A stretch of DNA of 64,000 nt from UBA668 sp041918155 (GTDB taxonomy: Bacteria > Actinomycetota > Acidimicrobiia > Acidimicrobiales > Ilumatobacteraceae), in the NCBI GenBank assembly GCA_041918155.1, contig JAYRWH010000081.1:1-64000 (forward strand), given 5' to 3'. The translations under genes and the position numbers were made by a program. Of the stretch, positions 6,822 to 15,359 are shown piece after piece. The stretch's first letter is position 1; every line of letters starts with the position of its first letter. The notes beneath the pieces were generated by a model that had not been told where the DNA came from, did no database searches, and saw only the letters and a list, made by a program, of their open reading frames with translations.

Positions 6822-9508
6822 GGCGGCCGTATGTACGTTTGTTGGTGCCCGGTGTGCTGCTCGCCGCGCTTGTGGCGGCGAGCCTCGCGACACCACCCCC
6901 CGCTCGCGCAGACGGAGTCGTCGGGTTGCAGGGCACGGACACGTCGCTTCCATTGACCGATTCGGCGATGACGATTGCTGGGCGAGGTCGCTTCTCGAAT
7001 CTCAAGGTCACCGTCAACCAGACGACGAACCTCACCAACCAGGCCTTGTCGCTGACATGGAGCGGCGGTGATCCCACGCTGGAGGGACAGTTCGGCCGGT
7101 TCGGCAACAACTTCCTGCAGATCTTCCAGTGCTGGGGTGACGACGACGGCACGAACCCGGGTAACCCGGGCCCGCCACCGACCCAGTGTCAGCAGGGTGC
7201 CGTCGGCGGCAGCTTTCAGTTCAGTGATACCTCGTACCCCGGCCTCTTCTCGCTCAAGCGCATCATCTCCCAGAAACGATGGCCGCACTATGACCCGACC
7301 AAGGGCGTGCTTGACCCGCGGAGTGGGTACGTGTGGGCGCCGTTCGTGGCGGTCGACGGTACGACGATTCCCGTCCAGGAGGATCCGACCTGGCAGCCCT
7401 ACGTCACCGGTAGCTATTGGAAGAACCAGTATTACAACCAGAGCACCACCAACGAGGTCGCCGCGGCCGCGACGCGCTCCGACGGCACCGGGTCCGAGTT
7501 GTTCCAGGCCGAGACCGGTCTCGAAGCGCCCGGTTTGGGCTGCGGCCAGAGCGTGCAGCCACAGCCCGACGGGGCGACGAAGGTCCCCAAGTGCTGGCTG
7601 GTGGTGGTGCCACGCGGTATGGGCAGCGTCGAGAACGCGGACACCCCGTACGCAGGTGCGGACGCAGACAGCGCCGGTGTGGTCTCATCGCCACTGATGC
7701 CGGGCGTGTGGGCGAACCGCATCGCGTTTCCGCTCGAGTTCAAACCGATCGATTCACCGTGTCAGCTCGGCAGCGACGAGCGGCAGATATCGGGCACCGA
7801 GGTGGCGTTTCCTGCCGTCGCCAACTGGCAGCCGCATCTCTGCGCGGCCGAGTCGCTGCCGCCCTACTCGTATGCGCCGGTGGGTGACACCACGGCCCGC
7901 CAGCAACTGCTCTCGGCACAGCCCGGCTCGCCCGGAATGGTCGTGGTGCAACGTGCCGAGAGTGCCGACCTCATCGACGAGGAGAACCCCGTCGTCTACT
8001 CGCCCCTCACCATCTCCGGCATCACCATTGGGTTCAACTACGACCGCATCCTCGCGCCCGTCTTCGACCCGGCGGAGGCTCCGCTCTCAGCGGTCCGCGT
8101 GGCGCACATCTACTTGACTCCGCGGCTCGTCGCCAAGCTGCTCACCCAGTCGTATCGGGCGGCGGTCACGTTCATCGAGCCCCCGCCATATTCCTGGGTG
8201 CCGGGCAATCCCTTGGACCTCACCAAGGACCCCGACTTCCTGCGCTTCAACCCTGAGTTCGTCAACCTCACGGTCTTCGACACACGAGCCTTCAGCGGAC
8301 TCTCGGTGCCGGCGGGCACTTCTGACTCTGCCCTACTCGTCTGGCAATGGATCCTCGCCGACCCTGAGGCGAAGGCGTGGCTCGACGGGCAGGCCGACGA
8401 GTGGGGGATGAAGGTGAACCCGGTGTATTCGACGAATGTGTCCGTCAACACGACCGGCACGGCCTTCGACGACCCGATCCCCACTTCTTTCCCCAAGAGT
8501 GATCCGTACTGCTACCAAGCGCCGGCGGTCGGCACCGAAGTGACGATCACGCCGCCCGCGCTGTGCTCGACGGACTGGAACCCGTACCAGCGCAACTTCG
8601 CGGTCACCGCCCAGGTCGGTCGCTCGGCCCTCGACGGTGCCAAGGTCGTGCTCAACCCGTTCCCGACGTCCGTCGTCGACACCTGGGCCAAGAATGGTCC
8701 GCAATCGCTCGGTCACCACTCGATGCTGGTGCTCACGGATTCCCCGAACGCGGCGTTGTTCGGCTTGCAGACCGCGAGCCTCAGCCGCGCGGGCGACGAC
8801 GGCGACGGTCGCACCTTCGTCGCACCCGACGCCGCCGGTCTCGAGGCCGGTGTCGCGGCGATGCGGCCCGGTTCGGAGGAAACGGTGCTGGAGCCGGCGC
8901 TCTCCGAGGCCGCACCTGGCGCCTACCCACTCACGACTGTCACGTATGCCATGACAGCGCCCCTCGCGCTCGAGCCGGAAGCCCGTGCCGACTACGCGGC
9001 CTTCCTCCAGTTCGCGTCGACGGACGGACAGACGCCGGGCGTCGCGGTCGGGCAGCTGCCCCGTGGCTACCTCCCGCTGCCTCAAGCCCTTCGCGATCAA
9101 GCAGCGACGGCGATCGACGAGATCTTGCATCTGAAGCCAACGCCCCCGCCCACGACGACGACCGTGTCGGCACCGTCCACCACCCGGCCAAAGCCGCTCG
9201 CCAACGGCTCGCCGAGCGTCACCACCACGCGGGCTTCATCGTACGCCACCATGCCGCCAGAAGCGGCGGTGAGCACACCGCCCGAGACGACGCTGAGCAC
9301 ACCCCCAGCGACGACTGTGAGCACACCCCCCGCGACGACGGTGGCGCCATCGACGACGATTGCGAGCCTCATCACCCCAGCGACGCGGAACGGCCGCCTC
9401 CGAGTGGCGGTTCCAGTGGCAGGAGGCGTCGCCATGGTCGCCGCCCTCGGCGCGCTCGAAATCACGAAACGCCCACGTCGTCGCGTTTCGAAGAGGAGAG
9501 GTAATTGA
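6818..9508 (+). CDS. Very large secreted PstS-like binding protein with C-terminal anchor
   Basis: About 896 residues. A signal peptide (residues 1-31, PPPARADG) is followed by about 770 residues of extracellular protein with a periplasmic-binding-protein-like order of motifs: SDGTGSELF, LTISGITIGFNYD, the YLTPRLVAKLLTQSYR segment, and a late LQFASTDGQ stretch. I read it as a heavily enlarged phosphate-binding-type domain. A Thr/Pro linker with three STPPATTV-type repeats (residues about 818-841) precedes a membrane helix near 864-880 and the basic tail RPRRRVSKRRGN. ATG 6818 overlaps the pstS stop. Its ligand is unknown; the position says it works with the Pst transporter. Confidence 0.75.
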   Translation: MRRPYVRLLVPGVLLAALVAASLATPPPARADGVVGLQGTDTSLPLTDSAMTIAGRGRFSNLKVTVNQTTNLTNQALSLTWSGGDPTLEGQFGRFGNNFLQIFQCWGDDDGTNPGNPGPPPTQCQQGAVGGSFQFSDTSYPGLFSLKRIISQKRWPHYDPTKGVLDPRSGYVWAPFVAVDGTTIPVQEDPTWQPYVTGSYWKNQYYNQSTTNEVAAAATRSDGTGSELFQAETGLEAPGLGCGQSVQPQPDGATKVPKCWLVVVPRGMGSVENADTPYAGADADSAGVVSSPLMPGVWANRIAFPLEFKPIDSPCQLGSDERQISGTEVAFPAVANWQPHLCAAESLPPYSYAPVGDTTARQQLLSAQPGSPGMVVVQRAESADLIDEENPVVYSPLTISGITIGFNYDRILAPVFDPAEAPLSAVRVAHIYLTPRLVAKLLTQSYRAAVTFIEPPPYSWVPGNPLDLTKDPDFLRFNPEFVNLTVFDTRAFSGLSVPAGTSDSALLVWQWILADPEAKAWLDGQADEWGMKVNPVYSTNVSVNTTGTAFDDPIPTSFPKSDPYCYQAPAVGTEVTITPPALCSTDWNPYQRNFAVTAQVGRSALDGAKVVLNPFPTSVVDTWAKNGPQSLGHHSMLVLTDSPNAALFGLQTASLSRAGDDGDGRTFVAPDAAGLEAGVAAMRPGSEETVLEPALSEAAPGAYPLTTVTYAMTAPLALEPEARADYAAFLQFASTDGQTPGVAVGQLPRGYLPLPQALRDQAATAIDEILHLKPTPPPTTTTVSAPSTTRPKPLANGSPSVTTTRASSYATMPPEAAVSTPPETTLSTPPATTVSTPPATTVAPSTTIASLITPATRNGRLRVAVPVAGGVAMVAALGALEITKRPRRRVSKRRGN
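9269..9340 (+). repeat. 24-base tandem repeats in the linker of the large binding protein
   Basis: Three units of 24 bases start at 9269, 9293 and 9317 and encode VSTPPETT, LSTPPATT and VSTPPATT. They form part of the Pro/Thr-rich wall-spanning linker. Confidence 0.85.
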
Positions 9509-10299
9509 TGAGCGTGTGGAGCAAGTGGACCACATGGAGCATGGTGACCCTGGCGACGCTCGCCCCTGCCGGCATACCAGGGGTTATCGCTCACGCTGGG
9601 GCCACCGGCAGTCTCGGATTGGTCAGCCCCGACGCCGCCCGTGGGGCGGTCACGTCAGGCGATCAACTCACGCCGTTCGTCATCGAGCCGCCCGCCGGGG
9701 CTGCCTGTCCGGGCGATACGCAGCACGACGGATGGCAGCTCGTCGGCTTCATCCTTCCGGCGGACGACGACCCGACGAAACAGGTCTACACGACGCTGGG
9801 GCCGACGGACCGCTACGTCGGCGATGTGACGCGCCGTCTCGCGTTGTACCGGGCGGAACGGGCCCCGGTCGGGTTGGCGAATCTCCCGCGCAACGACAGC
9901 GCCGGTGACCCAGGGCGCATCCCTTCGATTCCGACACTCACCTTCCAGCAACCGGCGACGCTGGGGCTGGCCGGCGGGCGCTATCAACTCGGGATCGGCT
10001 GCGTTCATGACACCGATCTCGGCGACTACTGGACGGCGATTGTCGACATCAGCCGGCCCGCCGACCTGAAGAGCGTCGAGCTCACCTGGACGGTGGTCCA
10101 AGCGGCGCCGGTGAAGGAATCATCCTCGGGCTCTTCCTCGACGGCGCTGACCATCGTCGTCGCTCTTGGCTGTTTGCTCGGTGTCGGTCTGATCGTTCGA
10201 GCATTCCTCCGGCGCCGTGTCGCCGCGCGAAATCGACCGGGCCGCGTTGGTCAACGCCCGGTTCCCAAGTCTTCCCCTCGAAAGGACACCCACTCATGA
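9508..10299 (+). CDS. Membrane-anchored surface protein with Cys-paired domain (copy 1)
   Basis: About 263 residues. ATG 9508 overlaps the previous stop by one base and has a good ribosome site (GAGGAGAGG). A signal peptide (about 1-30) is followed by a domain of about 150 residues with Cys near 66 (AACPGD) and Cys near 165 (LGIGCV), then DYWTAIVDI. The same pattern, C...GxY.xGIxCV...xxW...I.I, recurs in the proteins at 10296 and 15360, so this is one family. A Ser-rich linker leads to a membrane helix at about 211-231 and a long basic cytoplasmic tail. It overlaps the next gene by four bases. Function unknown. Confidence 0.7.
   Translation: MSVWSKWTTWSMVTLATLAPAGIPGVIAHAGATGSLGLVSPDAARGAVTSGDQLTPFVIEPPAGAACPGDTQHDGWQLVGFILPADDDPTKQVYTTLGPTDRYVGDVTRRLALYRAERAPVGLANLPRNDSAGDPGRIPSIPTLTFQQPATLGLAGGRYQLGIGCVHDTDLGDYWTAIVDISRPADLKSVELTWTVVQAAPVKESSSGSSSTALTIVVALGCLLGVGLIVRAFLRRRVAARNRPGRVGQRPVPKSSPRKDTHS
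10280..10295 (+). promoter_or_regulatory. Ribosome-binding leader shared with the paralogous gene at 15360
   Basis: GAAAGGACAC at 10280-10289 precedes ATGAAG by a few bases. The identical decamer occurs at 15345-15354 before ATGAAG of the paralogous gene. AAAGGA is the Shine-Dalgarno part and decides the start at 10296. The shared leader suggests the two genes arose by duplication including their translation signals. Confidence 0.7.
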
Positions 10300-11252
10300 A
10301 GCACCTTCGTACGCGCGTCGTCGGTCTACTCGGTGTGATCGCTGCCGTCAGTCTCGGGGCGACGATCGTCGCCTCCGCCGACTCAGCCACGATGACTCCG
10401 GAGACCGGTACGGCCGCCGTCAACGGCAGCGGTCTGCGCGACGCTGCCCTCGACACGGCGTTCAACCTCGAGCTCGCCGCTGGTGCTCATTGCACCAACA
10501 ACGCAGACAACGGCTACCGGGTCCGCAGCTACTTCATCGGTTCCGGCGTCACATTGTCGTCGGTCGACTTCGGTCTTCTTGGTCTGCCCTTACCGGCGTC
10601 CGGTACCGGAAGCGGCACGACGTTCGTGTCGACCCTACCGAACGTCAGTGGTGCGGCCTTCACGCTGAACCCGGGTTCGTCGTCGCCGTTCCTGGTGACG
10701 GGTGTCCCGCAGTTGTCGCTGCACCGGATGGTCAACAAGGCAACGATCCCGGCGGGCACGTACCACATGGGCATCGCCTGTGTGAATCCCTCGAATGTCG
10801 TGGATGGCAGCAACTTCTGGGATGTCGCCATCACGATCAGCGGCCAATCCGCCTCGAGCCTGACATGGGCACTGGTGCCAACGGGCCCGCCGCCGTCGAC
10901 CACCACGACCACCACGAGCTCCACGACCACCACCACCACCACGATCCCAGGCGGTTCGACGACCACCACGACCACCACGACCGTGGGCCGTTCGACGACC
11001 ACGTCCACGTCCACGTCTTCGTCCACATCCACATCCACGTCCACGACCGCGGCCATCGCTGGAGGTCCGGAGAACACGACGATGTTCTTGCCGACCGCGG
11101 AGGTGATCGTCGACGGTGGGGCGGGCACGCTGGCACACACCGGTTCGTCCACCTGGAGCCTGCTGGTGGTGACCATTCTGACGCTCATCGTCGGTCGAAT
11201 GGTCCTCCTGATTGCCCGACCCGTGCGGGAACTGCCGCCCCGATCCCGATGA
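10296..11252 (+). CDS. Surface protein with Cys-paired domain (copy 2) and LAHTG sorting signal
   Basis: 318 residues. Signal peptide about 1-29, then the roughly 150-residue domain shared with the proteins at 9508 and 15360, with Cys near 65 (AGAHCTNN) and near 161 (MGIACV). A very Thr/Ser-rich stalk spans about 200-255. The C-terminus is a complete cell-wall sorting signal: LAHTG at residues 279-283, a hydrophobic stretch, then the basic tail RPVRELPPRSR. LAxTG is the motif used by class E sortases of high-GC Gram-positives. The next gene, overlapping by four bases, encodes a sortase homologue, but it lacks the catalytic residues. N-terminal identity to the 15360 protein is high. Confidence 0.8.
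   Translation: MKHLRTRVVGLLGVIAAVSLGATIVASADSATMTPETGTAAVNGSGLRDAALDTAFNLELAAGAHCTNNADNGYRVRSYFIGSGVTLSSVDFGLLGLPLPASGTGSGTTFVSTLPNVSGAAFTLNPGSSSPFLVTGVPQLSLHRMVNKATIPAGTYHMGIACVNPSNVVDGSNFWDVAITISGQSASSLTWALVPTGPPPSTTTTTTSSTTTTTTTIPGGSTTTTTTTTVGRSTTTSTSTSSSTSTSTSTTAAIAGGPENTTMFLPTAEVIVDGGAGTLAHTGSSTWSLLVVTILTLIVGRMVLLIARPVRELPPRSR
10902..11054 (+). repeat. Low-complexity ACC/ACG/TCC tract encoding Thr/Ser stalk
   Basis: Imperfect short repeats of ACC, ACG and TCCACG run through this tract, including several consecutive TCCACG/TCCACA hexamers near 11004-11050. They encode an almost uninterrupted Thr/Ser stalk between the globular domain and the LAHTG signal. Such tracts are prone to length change and possibly O-glycosylated in the protein. 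Confidence 0.8.
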
Positions 11253-12196
11253 CAGCAGTCGCGCTCCACAGAGGTGATGTGGCGAGTTCGTCGGTTCCCC
11301 CTGGGGCGGTCGGCGATCGGCGCACGCTGCGAACGATCGACACGCCACCGCTGACCCCGCGAAAGGAGGCGGCCCGAGTCGTCGCCGTGCTCATCTGCAT
11401 CCTGTCCGGAACGATCTTCCTGCAGCTCACCGTGATCGGTTCGTTTCAGGCGCGGGCCGCGCAGCGCCACGCCTTCGACAGCCTCCGGGGCCAGCTCGCG
11501 TTCGGCACCGCGCCGACAGCAGGCATCGACGAGAACCGGCGTCTTCTCGCACTGGGCGCGCCCATGGCGTATCTCGAGATCCCGAAGATCGGCCTTGGGC
11601 AAGTCGTTGGTGAAGGCACGACCGGAGGGGTCCTGATGGACGGGCCGGGCCATGAACGCGACACGGTGTTCCCAGGGCAATTCGGCACGAGCGTCATCAT
11701 GGGCCGACGAGCAGCGTTCGGGGGTTCATTCGAGCGCATTGGCTCGTTACGTGCCGGCGACGAACTCAACGTCACCACCGGACAGGGCATCTTCAAGTAC
11801 GAGGTCGTCGGGGTACGCAGAGAAGGCGACCCGATCCCCGCGGTCCCGGCGGGCTCCGCGCGCCTTACTCTCGTCACCGCCGCTGGCTCTCCGTTCGTGC
11901 CGAACGGCGTACTGCGGGTCGACGCGGACCTGGTCGGTCCTCCGGTGGTCGGTGTGACACCGCCGTTCCGGGCGGCGACACTGGGAGCGAGGGAACGAGC
12001 GATGGGCGCAGACACCTCGACGTTGTGGGTGCTCGCCTTTTGGCTGCAGGCGCTGCTGCTGCTTTCGACCGGAGGGATCTGGGCCTGGCATCGGTGGGGC
12101 CACGCCCAAGCGTGGGTCGTCTTCCTGCCGCCGCTGCTGCTGGTCGGGCTGGCCGCATCGGGAGAAGCGGTGCGTCTGCTTCCCAACTTACTCTGA
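11249..12196 (+). CDS. Sortase homologue lacking catalytic His and Cys (pseudo-sortase)
   Basis: 315 residues. One N-terminal helix (about 42-65), a sortase E-type core from YLEIPKIGL (about 108) to LRVDADL (about 226), and two C-terminal helices. The core aligns well with class E sortases, including the GPGH turn and an FPGQFG segment. The catalytic histidine of the usual AGHR motif is Arg153 here (MGRRAAFGG), and the nucleophile of the TLxTC motif is Ala211 (TLVTAAGS). The conserved active-site arginine may remain as Arg223. The reading frame is intact, so this looks like a selected non-catalytic relative. It directly follows an LAHTG substrate gene. ATG 11249 overlaps that gene by four bases. 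Confidence 0.85.
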   Translation: MTAVALHRGDVASSSVPPGAVGDRRTLRTIDTPPLTPRKEAARVVAVLICILSGTIFLQLTVIGSFQARAAQRHAFDSLRGQLAFGTAPTAGIDENRRLLALGAPMAYLEIPKIGLGQVVGEGTTGGVLMDGPGHERDTVFPGQFGTSVIMGRRAAFGGSFERIGSLRAGDELNVTTGQGIFKYEVVGVRREGDPIPAVPAGSARLTLVTAAGSPFVPNGVLRVDADLVGPPVVGVTPPFRAATLGARERAMGADTSTLWVLAFWLQALLLLSTGGIWAWHRWGHAQAWVVFLPPLLLVGLAASGEAVRLLPNLL

Positions 12197-13626
12197 TGAA
12201 GATTGGCAAGAACGGAGACATGCTGGTGAATGACTACGGCGCCAACCCACCGACCACGACCGGCGCCGCGATCGGTGAGGCAGCGACGGTGTCGTTCGCC
12301 GGATCTGCCGTTGTGCAGCTGATCGCGGACGGAGACGACGTCTCGCTCCCGATCGTCGCCGAGGTACACGGTGCAACGGTGAAGGTGACCGCTCGCGCCA
12401 TCGAAGCGAACGATGGTGAGAGCGACTGGTCGTGGTCATTCGCCGAGATGGACCGGATCGTCCATGGCGGTGACGAGCCGTGGAGCATCATCGTCGTGCC
12501 CGGCGTCGACGACTTCGGCGTATCCGTGCCGGCAGCGAGGGCCGCTGAGTTCCGACAGCTCATCGCGAGGCGACAACCGGCACTCCGCCAGCTCACCATC
12601 GCCTCGGTCGTTCCGGCCGCGGCCGTGCCCCCCGCCGTACCGCCGCTGCTCCACCCCCCGCTCTTGCCGCTGCCGTCCTTGATCGCTTCGGCGGCGAGTC
12701 CTGCGCCGGCGCCTTCGTACTCGCCGGCGAGCGAGCTATGGGAGCCCATGTCAACATCCGTCGGACTCCCGACCGACGAGTCGGCAGTTGTCTGGCCCCC
12801 CGTCGTCCAGTCCCCTACGACCACCGTGACGGACACCGAGGTCGCCGGCGCGCCGAGCGAGCTCGTGGCCAATGAGATCTCGGCCTGGTTCGGAACGCAC
12901 CAGGTCCTCGATCGGGTGTCGCTCGCCATGCCCGCCGGCAAGGTCACCGCCTTGATCGGCCCTTCGGGCTGCGGTAAGTCCACGTTCCTGCGCATCCTCA
13001 ACCGGATGCACGAGATGATTCCCGCGGCCAGCCTTGCCGGCGAGGTGCGCCTCGATGGCGAGGACATCTACGACCCACAGAAGAAGCTGACGGACGCTCG
13101 TCGGTACATCGGAATGGTGTTCCAGAAGCCCAATCCCTTCCCGGCGATGTCGATCTACGACAACGTGATCGCGAGTTTTCGGTTGACCGGCTTCAAGGCG
13201 TCTTCCACGACCAAGGACGAAGTGGTCGAGGAATGTCTCGTCAAGGCGGGCCTGTGGAAGGAGGTCCGGGATCGACTCCGGCAGCCCGGTGGTGGCCTGT
13301 CGGGCGGCCAGCAGCAGCGGTTGTGCATCGCGCGTGCGCTCGCGATCCGACCGAAAGTGCTGCTGATGGACGAGCCCTGCTCGGCCCTCGACCCGACATC
13401 GACTCGGCGCATCGAGGAGACGATCGGCCAGCTCTCCGCAAGCCTGACGATCGTCATCGTCACCCACAACATGCAGCAGGCAGCACGCGTGTCCGACCTC
13501 TGTGCGTTCTTCCTCGCCCAGCAAGGTACGCCTGGCTTCATCGTCGAGCACGGCCCCACGTCGGCGCTGTTCTCCTCACCGCGCGATCCCCGCACCGACG
13601 ACTACGTCAACGGTCGCTTCGGCTGA
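12196..13626 (+). CDS. pstB: Phosphate ABC transporter ATPase PstB with N-terminal extension
   Basis: About 476 residues; PstB is normally near 255. The C-terminal 255 residues are a complete PstB: Walker A GPSGCGKST near 255, the VFQKPNPFP Q-loop typical of PstB, signature LSGGQQQRL, Walker B VLLMDEPCSALDP, and the H-loop THN. The first 215 residues are extra: a beta-rich domain of about 110 residues (TVSFAGSAVVQLIADGDD to FRQLIARRQ) and a Pro/Ala-rich linker. ATG 12196 overlaps the sortase-like gene's stop by one base. The extra domain is unrecognised; it could bind a regulator or another operon product. PhoU is not encoded nearby. Confidence 0.9.
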   Translation: MKIGKNGDMLVNDYGANPPTTTGAAIGEAATVSFAGSAVVQLIADGDDVSLPIVAEVHGATVKVTARAIEANDGESDWSWSFAEMDRIVHGGDEPWSIIVVPGVDDFGVSVPAARAAEFRQLIARRQPALRQLTIASVVPAAAVPPAVPPLLHPPLLPLPSLIASAASPAPAPSYSPASELWEPMSTSVGLPTDESAVVWPPVVQSPTTTVTDTEVAGAPSELVANEISAWFGTHQVLDRVSLAMPAGKVTALIGPSGCGKSTFLRILNRMHEMIPAASLAGEVRLDGEDIYDPQKKLTDARRYIGMVFQKPNPFPAMSIYDNVIASFRLTGFKASSTTKDEVVEECLVKAGLWKEVRDRLRQPGGGLSGGQQQRLCIARALAIRPKVLLMDEPCSALDPTSTRRIEETIGQLSASLTIVIVTHNMQQAARVSDLCAFFLAQQGTPGFIVEHGPTSALFSSPRDPRTDDYVNGRFG

Positions 13627-13877
13627 GGTAACGGCGTCGGTCGCACGAGCCGGGATGCCGCGAGCGCGTCGTTGATGATCGCACCGAGTGGTCGCGCCTT
13701 CATGTCGCGTGGCTCGGCGGCCGAGGTCGATCAGGGCAGAGGTGAAGTTCCGGCAGTGGCCATCGGGCATTCACCTTGTCGTCAGTCGCCGGTCGGAAGG
13801 CCATGAGACGCTGCCGACGTACCGGTCCTTCAAGGGCGGTGCACCACCACTCATCTTGAAGGGAACGCAACACAACC
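13627..13877 (+). promoter_or_regulatory. Intergenic region with AGGTGAA...TTCACCT inverted repeat
   Basis: This 251-base gap separates the pst operon from the next binding-protein gene and probably holds that gene's promoter. AGGTGAA at 13740-13746 and TTCACCT at 13770-13776 form an inverted pair. TTCACC is the core of actinobacterial PHO boxes, so a PhoP-type site is possible, although the unit spacing is not the usual 11 bases. A ribosome site (GAAGGGAACG) lies upstream of ATG 13878. No clear terminator is visible after pstB. Confidence 0.3.
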
Positions 13878-15302
13878 ATGCGTATCACAACGAAGAAGCG
13901 CCTCGCGCTGGGCGCGGTAGCTCTCACCATCGCCATGCCGGCGCTCTCCAGCGTCGGCCCGACCTCTGTCAATGCGGATCCGCCCGCCTCGCTCGGTCTG
14001 TCGTACTCGGGCGTCGGCTCCGACACCACCCAGGCCGTCATGGACGCCTTCTCGGGCCAGTCCAACGGCATCGCCTACAAGCGTGCCATCTCACAAGGCG
14101 GCGTCCTCGAGTCGTACGACGCCACCATCCAGATCCCCGGTTCGACCGATCCCTGCATCACGACGACGTTCAACGGTGTCGCCTTCACCCGTCCCAACGG
14201 TTCGGGCGCCGGTACCAAGGCACTGTCCGCGGCGAACGGCCATGGTCTGGCCGGCAACGTGACCCGGTGGCTCGGCAACAACAACGTGCTCGCCAACAAG
14301 ATCTGCGGCCAGGCCGACTTCGTCGCACCGAACAACACCCCGGCCATCGCGATCGCCAACTCGGTCAACATCGCCGGCCAGGTGGCGTTCGCCCGCTCGT
14401 CGAGCGGCGCGCCGGGTGGCGGCACCGACCTCACCTATGTGCCCTTCGCCAGGGACGGGCTGTCCGGTGGCTACGTGTTCAAGCACATCACCGGCGCCAC
14501 CGCAACGGCGGCTTCGACCGTGACCCGCAAGGACCTGATCGACATCTTCAACACCGGGCCGAAGGTCATCAACAACGCCGGCACCGGCAACGTCGATGTT
14601 CTGCTGCTGGCCTGTGACACCAACGTCTCTTCGGGTACCCGCAAGTCCTTCGGCACCATCGTCCAGAACACCCTCATGTCCGGGTCGACTCCTAGCGCGC
14701 TCCCGCACGCGGTCCCGACCGACGCGAACGGCATCTGCAACGGGGTTTTCGAGGAGAACGAACTGGTCGGGGCGAGTGCTCGCGCTGACGCCCTGGCGGC
14801 AGCCAACCCGACCGGCATCACGTTCAACTCCGTCGTGTACACCAACTTCCAGCTCGTCGTGGCGCACTCGGTCGCGAGTTTCGTTGCCCAGAAGAACGGT
14901 GTCGCCCCAGTGAAGTACCCGGTGTCGGGCACCTACGGCATTCTTGGGATCAGCGACGACAGTCTCATTGGCAGCGGCGGCGTCAACCTCGGAGCGGCCT
15001 ACATCGTCACAAGTGGCGTGTACGCCGGAGCGCCGACGTTCTACAACACCGCCAACATCTTCGGTCGCAGCGTGACCAACGTGCTGCCCAGCACCGTAAT
15101 GACGCCGCTCGAAGGTGACTCGACGGACCCCGTCCTGCGGTCGCTGTTCTTCGGCCCGAACTCGCCGATCTGCCTCGGTACGGACATCATCACGAAGTTC
15201 GGCTTCCTCAACCTGGCTGTCGGCGACGGTACCGGCACCACCACTTGCGGTTCCATCGGCGGCCAGGGTCCGTGGAACCCGCCGAACAGCACCCTCAGCT
15301 GA
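13878..15302 (+). CDS. Secreted substrate-binding protein of the PstS-like superfamily
   Basis: 474 residues. A signal peptide (about 1-34) is followed by a binding-protein fold. YSGVGSDTTQAVMDAF near the mature N-terminus matches the first ligand loop of phosphate/oxyanion-binding proteins, and FARSSSGAPGGGTDL corresponds to the second. TRKDLIDIFNTG resembles the PstS segment that precedes its binding loop. There is no lipobox, stalk or C-terminal helix, so it should be released or held non-covalently. Its neighbour is the WxL-type protein. It is the third PstS-like protein in 9 kb; the ligand is not known. Confidence 0.8.
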   Translation: MRITTKKRLALGAVALTIAMPALSSVGPTSVNADPPASLGLSYSGVGSDTTQAVMDAFSGQSNGIAYKRAISQGGVLESYDATIQIPGSTDPCITTTFNGVAFTRPNGSGAGTKALSAANGHGLAGNVTRWLGNNNVLANKICGQADFVAPNNTPAIAIANSVNIAGQVAFARSSSGAPGGGTDLTYVPFARDGLSGGYVFKHITGATATAASTVTRKDLIDIFNTGPKVINNAGTGNVDVLLLACDTNVSSGTRKSFGTIVQNTLMSGSTPSALPHAVPTDANGICNGVFEENELVGASARADALAAANPTGITFNSVVYTNFQLVVAHSVASFVAQKNGVAPVKYPVSGTYGILGISDDSLIGSGGVNLGAAYIVTSGVYAGAPTFYNTANIFGRSVTNVLPSTVMTPLEGDSTDPVLRSLFFGPNSPICLGTDIITKFGFLNLAVGDGTGTTTCGSIGGQGPWNPPNSTLS

Positions 15303-15330
15303 CCGTGACTACTTCGGTTCCTCATACAAC

Positions 15331-15359
15331 TTTTCCAACGTCTTGAAAGGACACACCTC
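15331..15359 (+). promoter_or_regulatory. Leader with TTTTCCAACGTC and GAAAGGACAC ribosome site
   Basis: TTTTCCAACGTC at 15331-15342 recurs exactly at 17455-17466 ahead of the next gene. GAAAGGACAC at 15345-15354 recurs at 10280-10289. The second element is the ribosome site and fixes ATG 15360. These shared leaders indicate duplication of expression signals among the surface genes. Confidence 0.6.
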
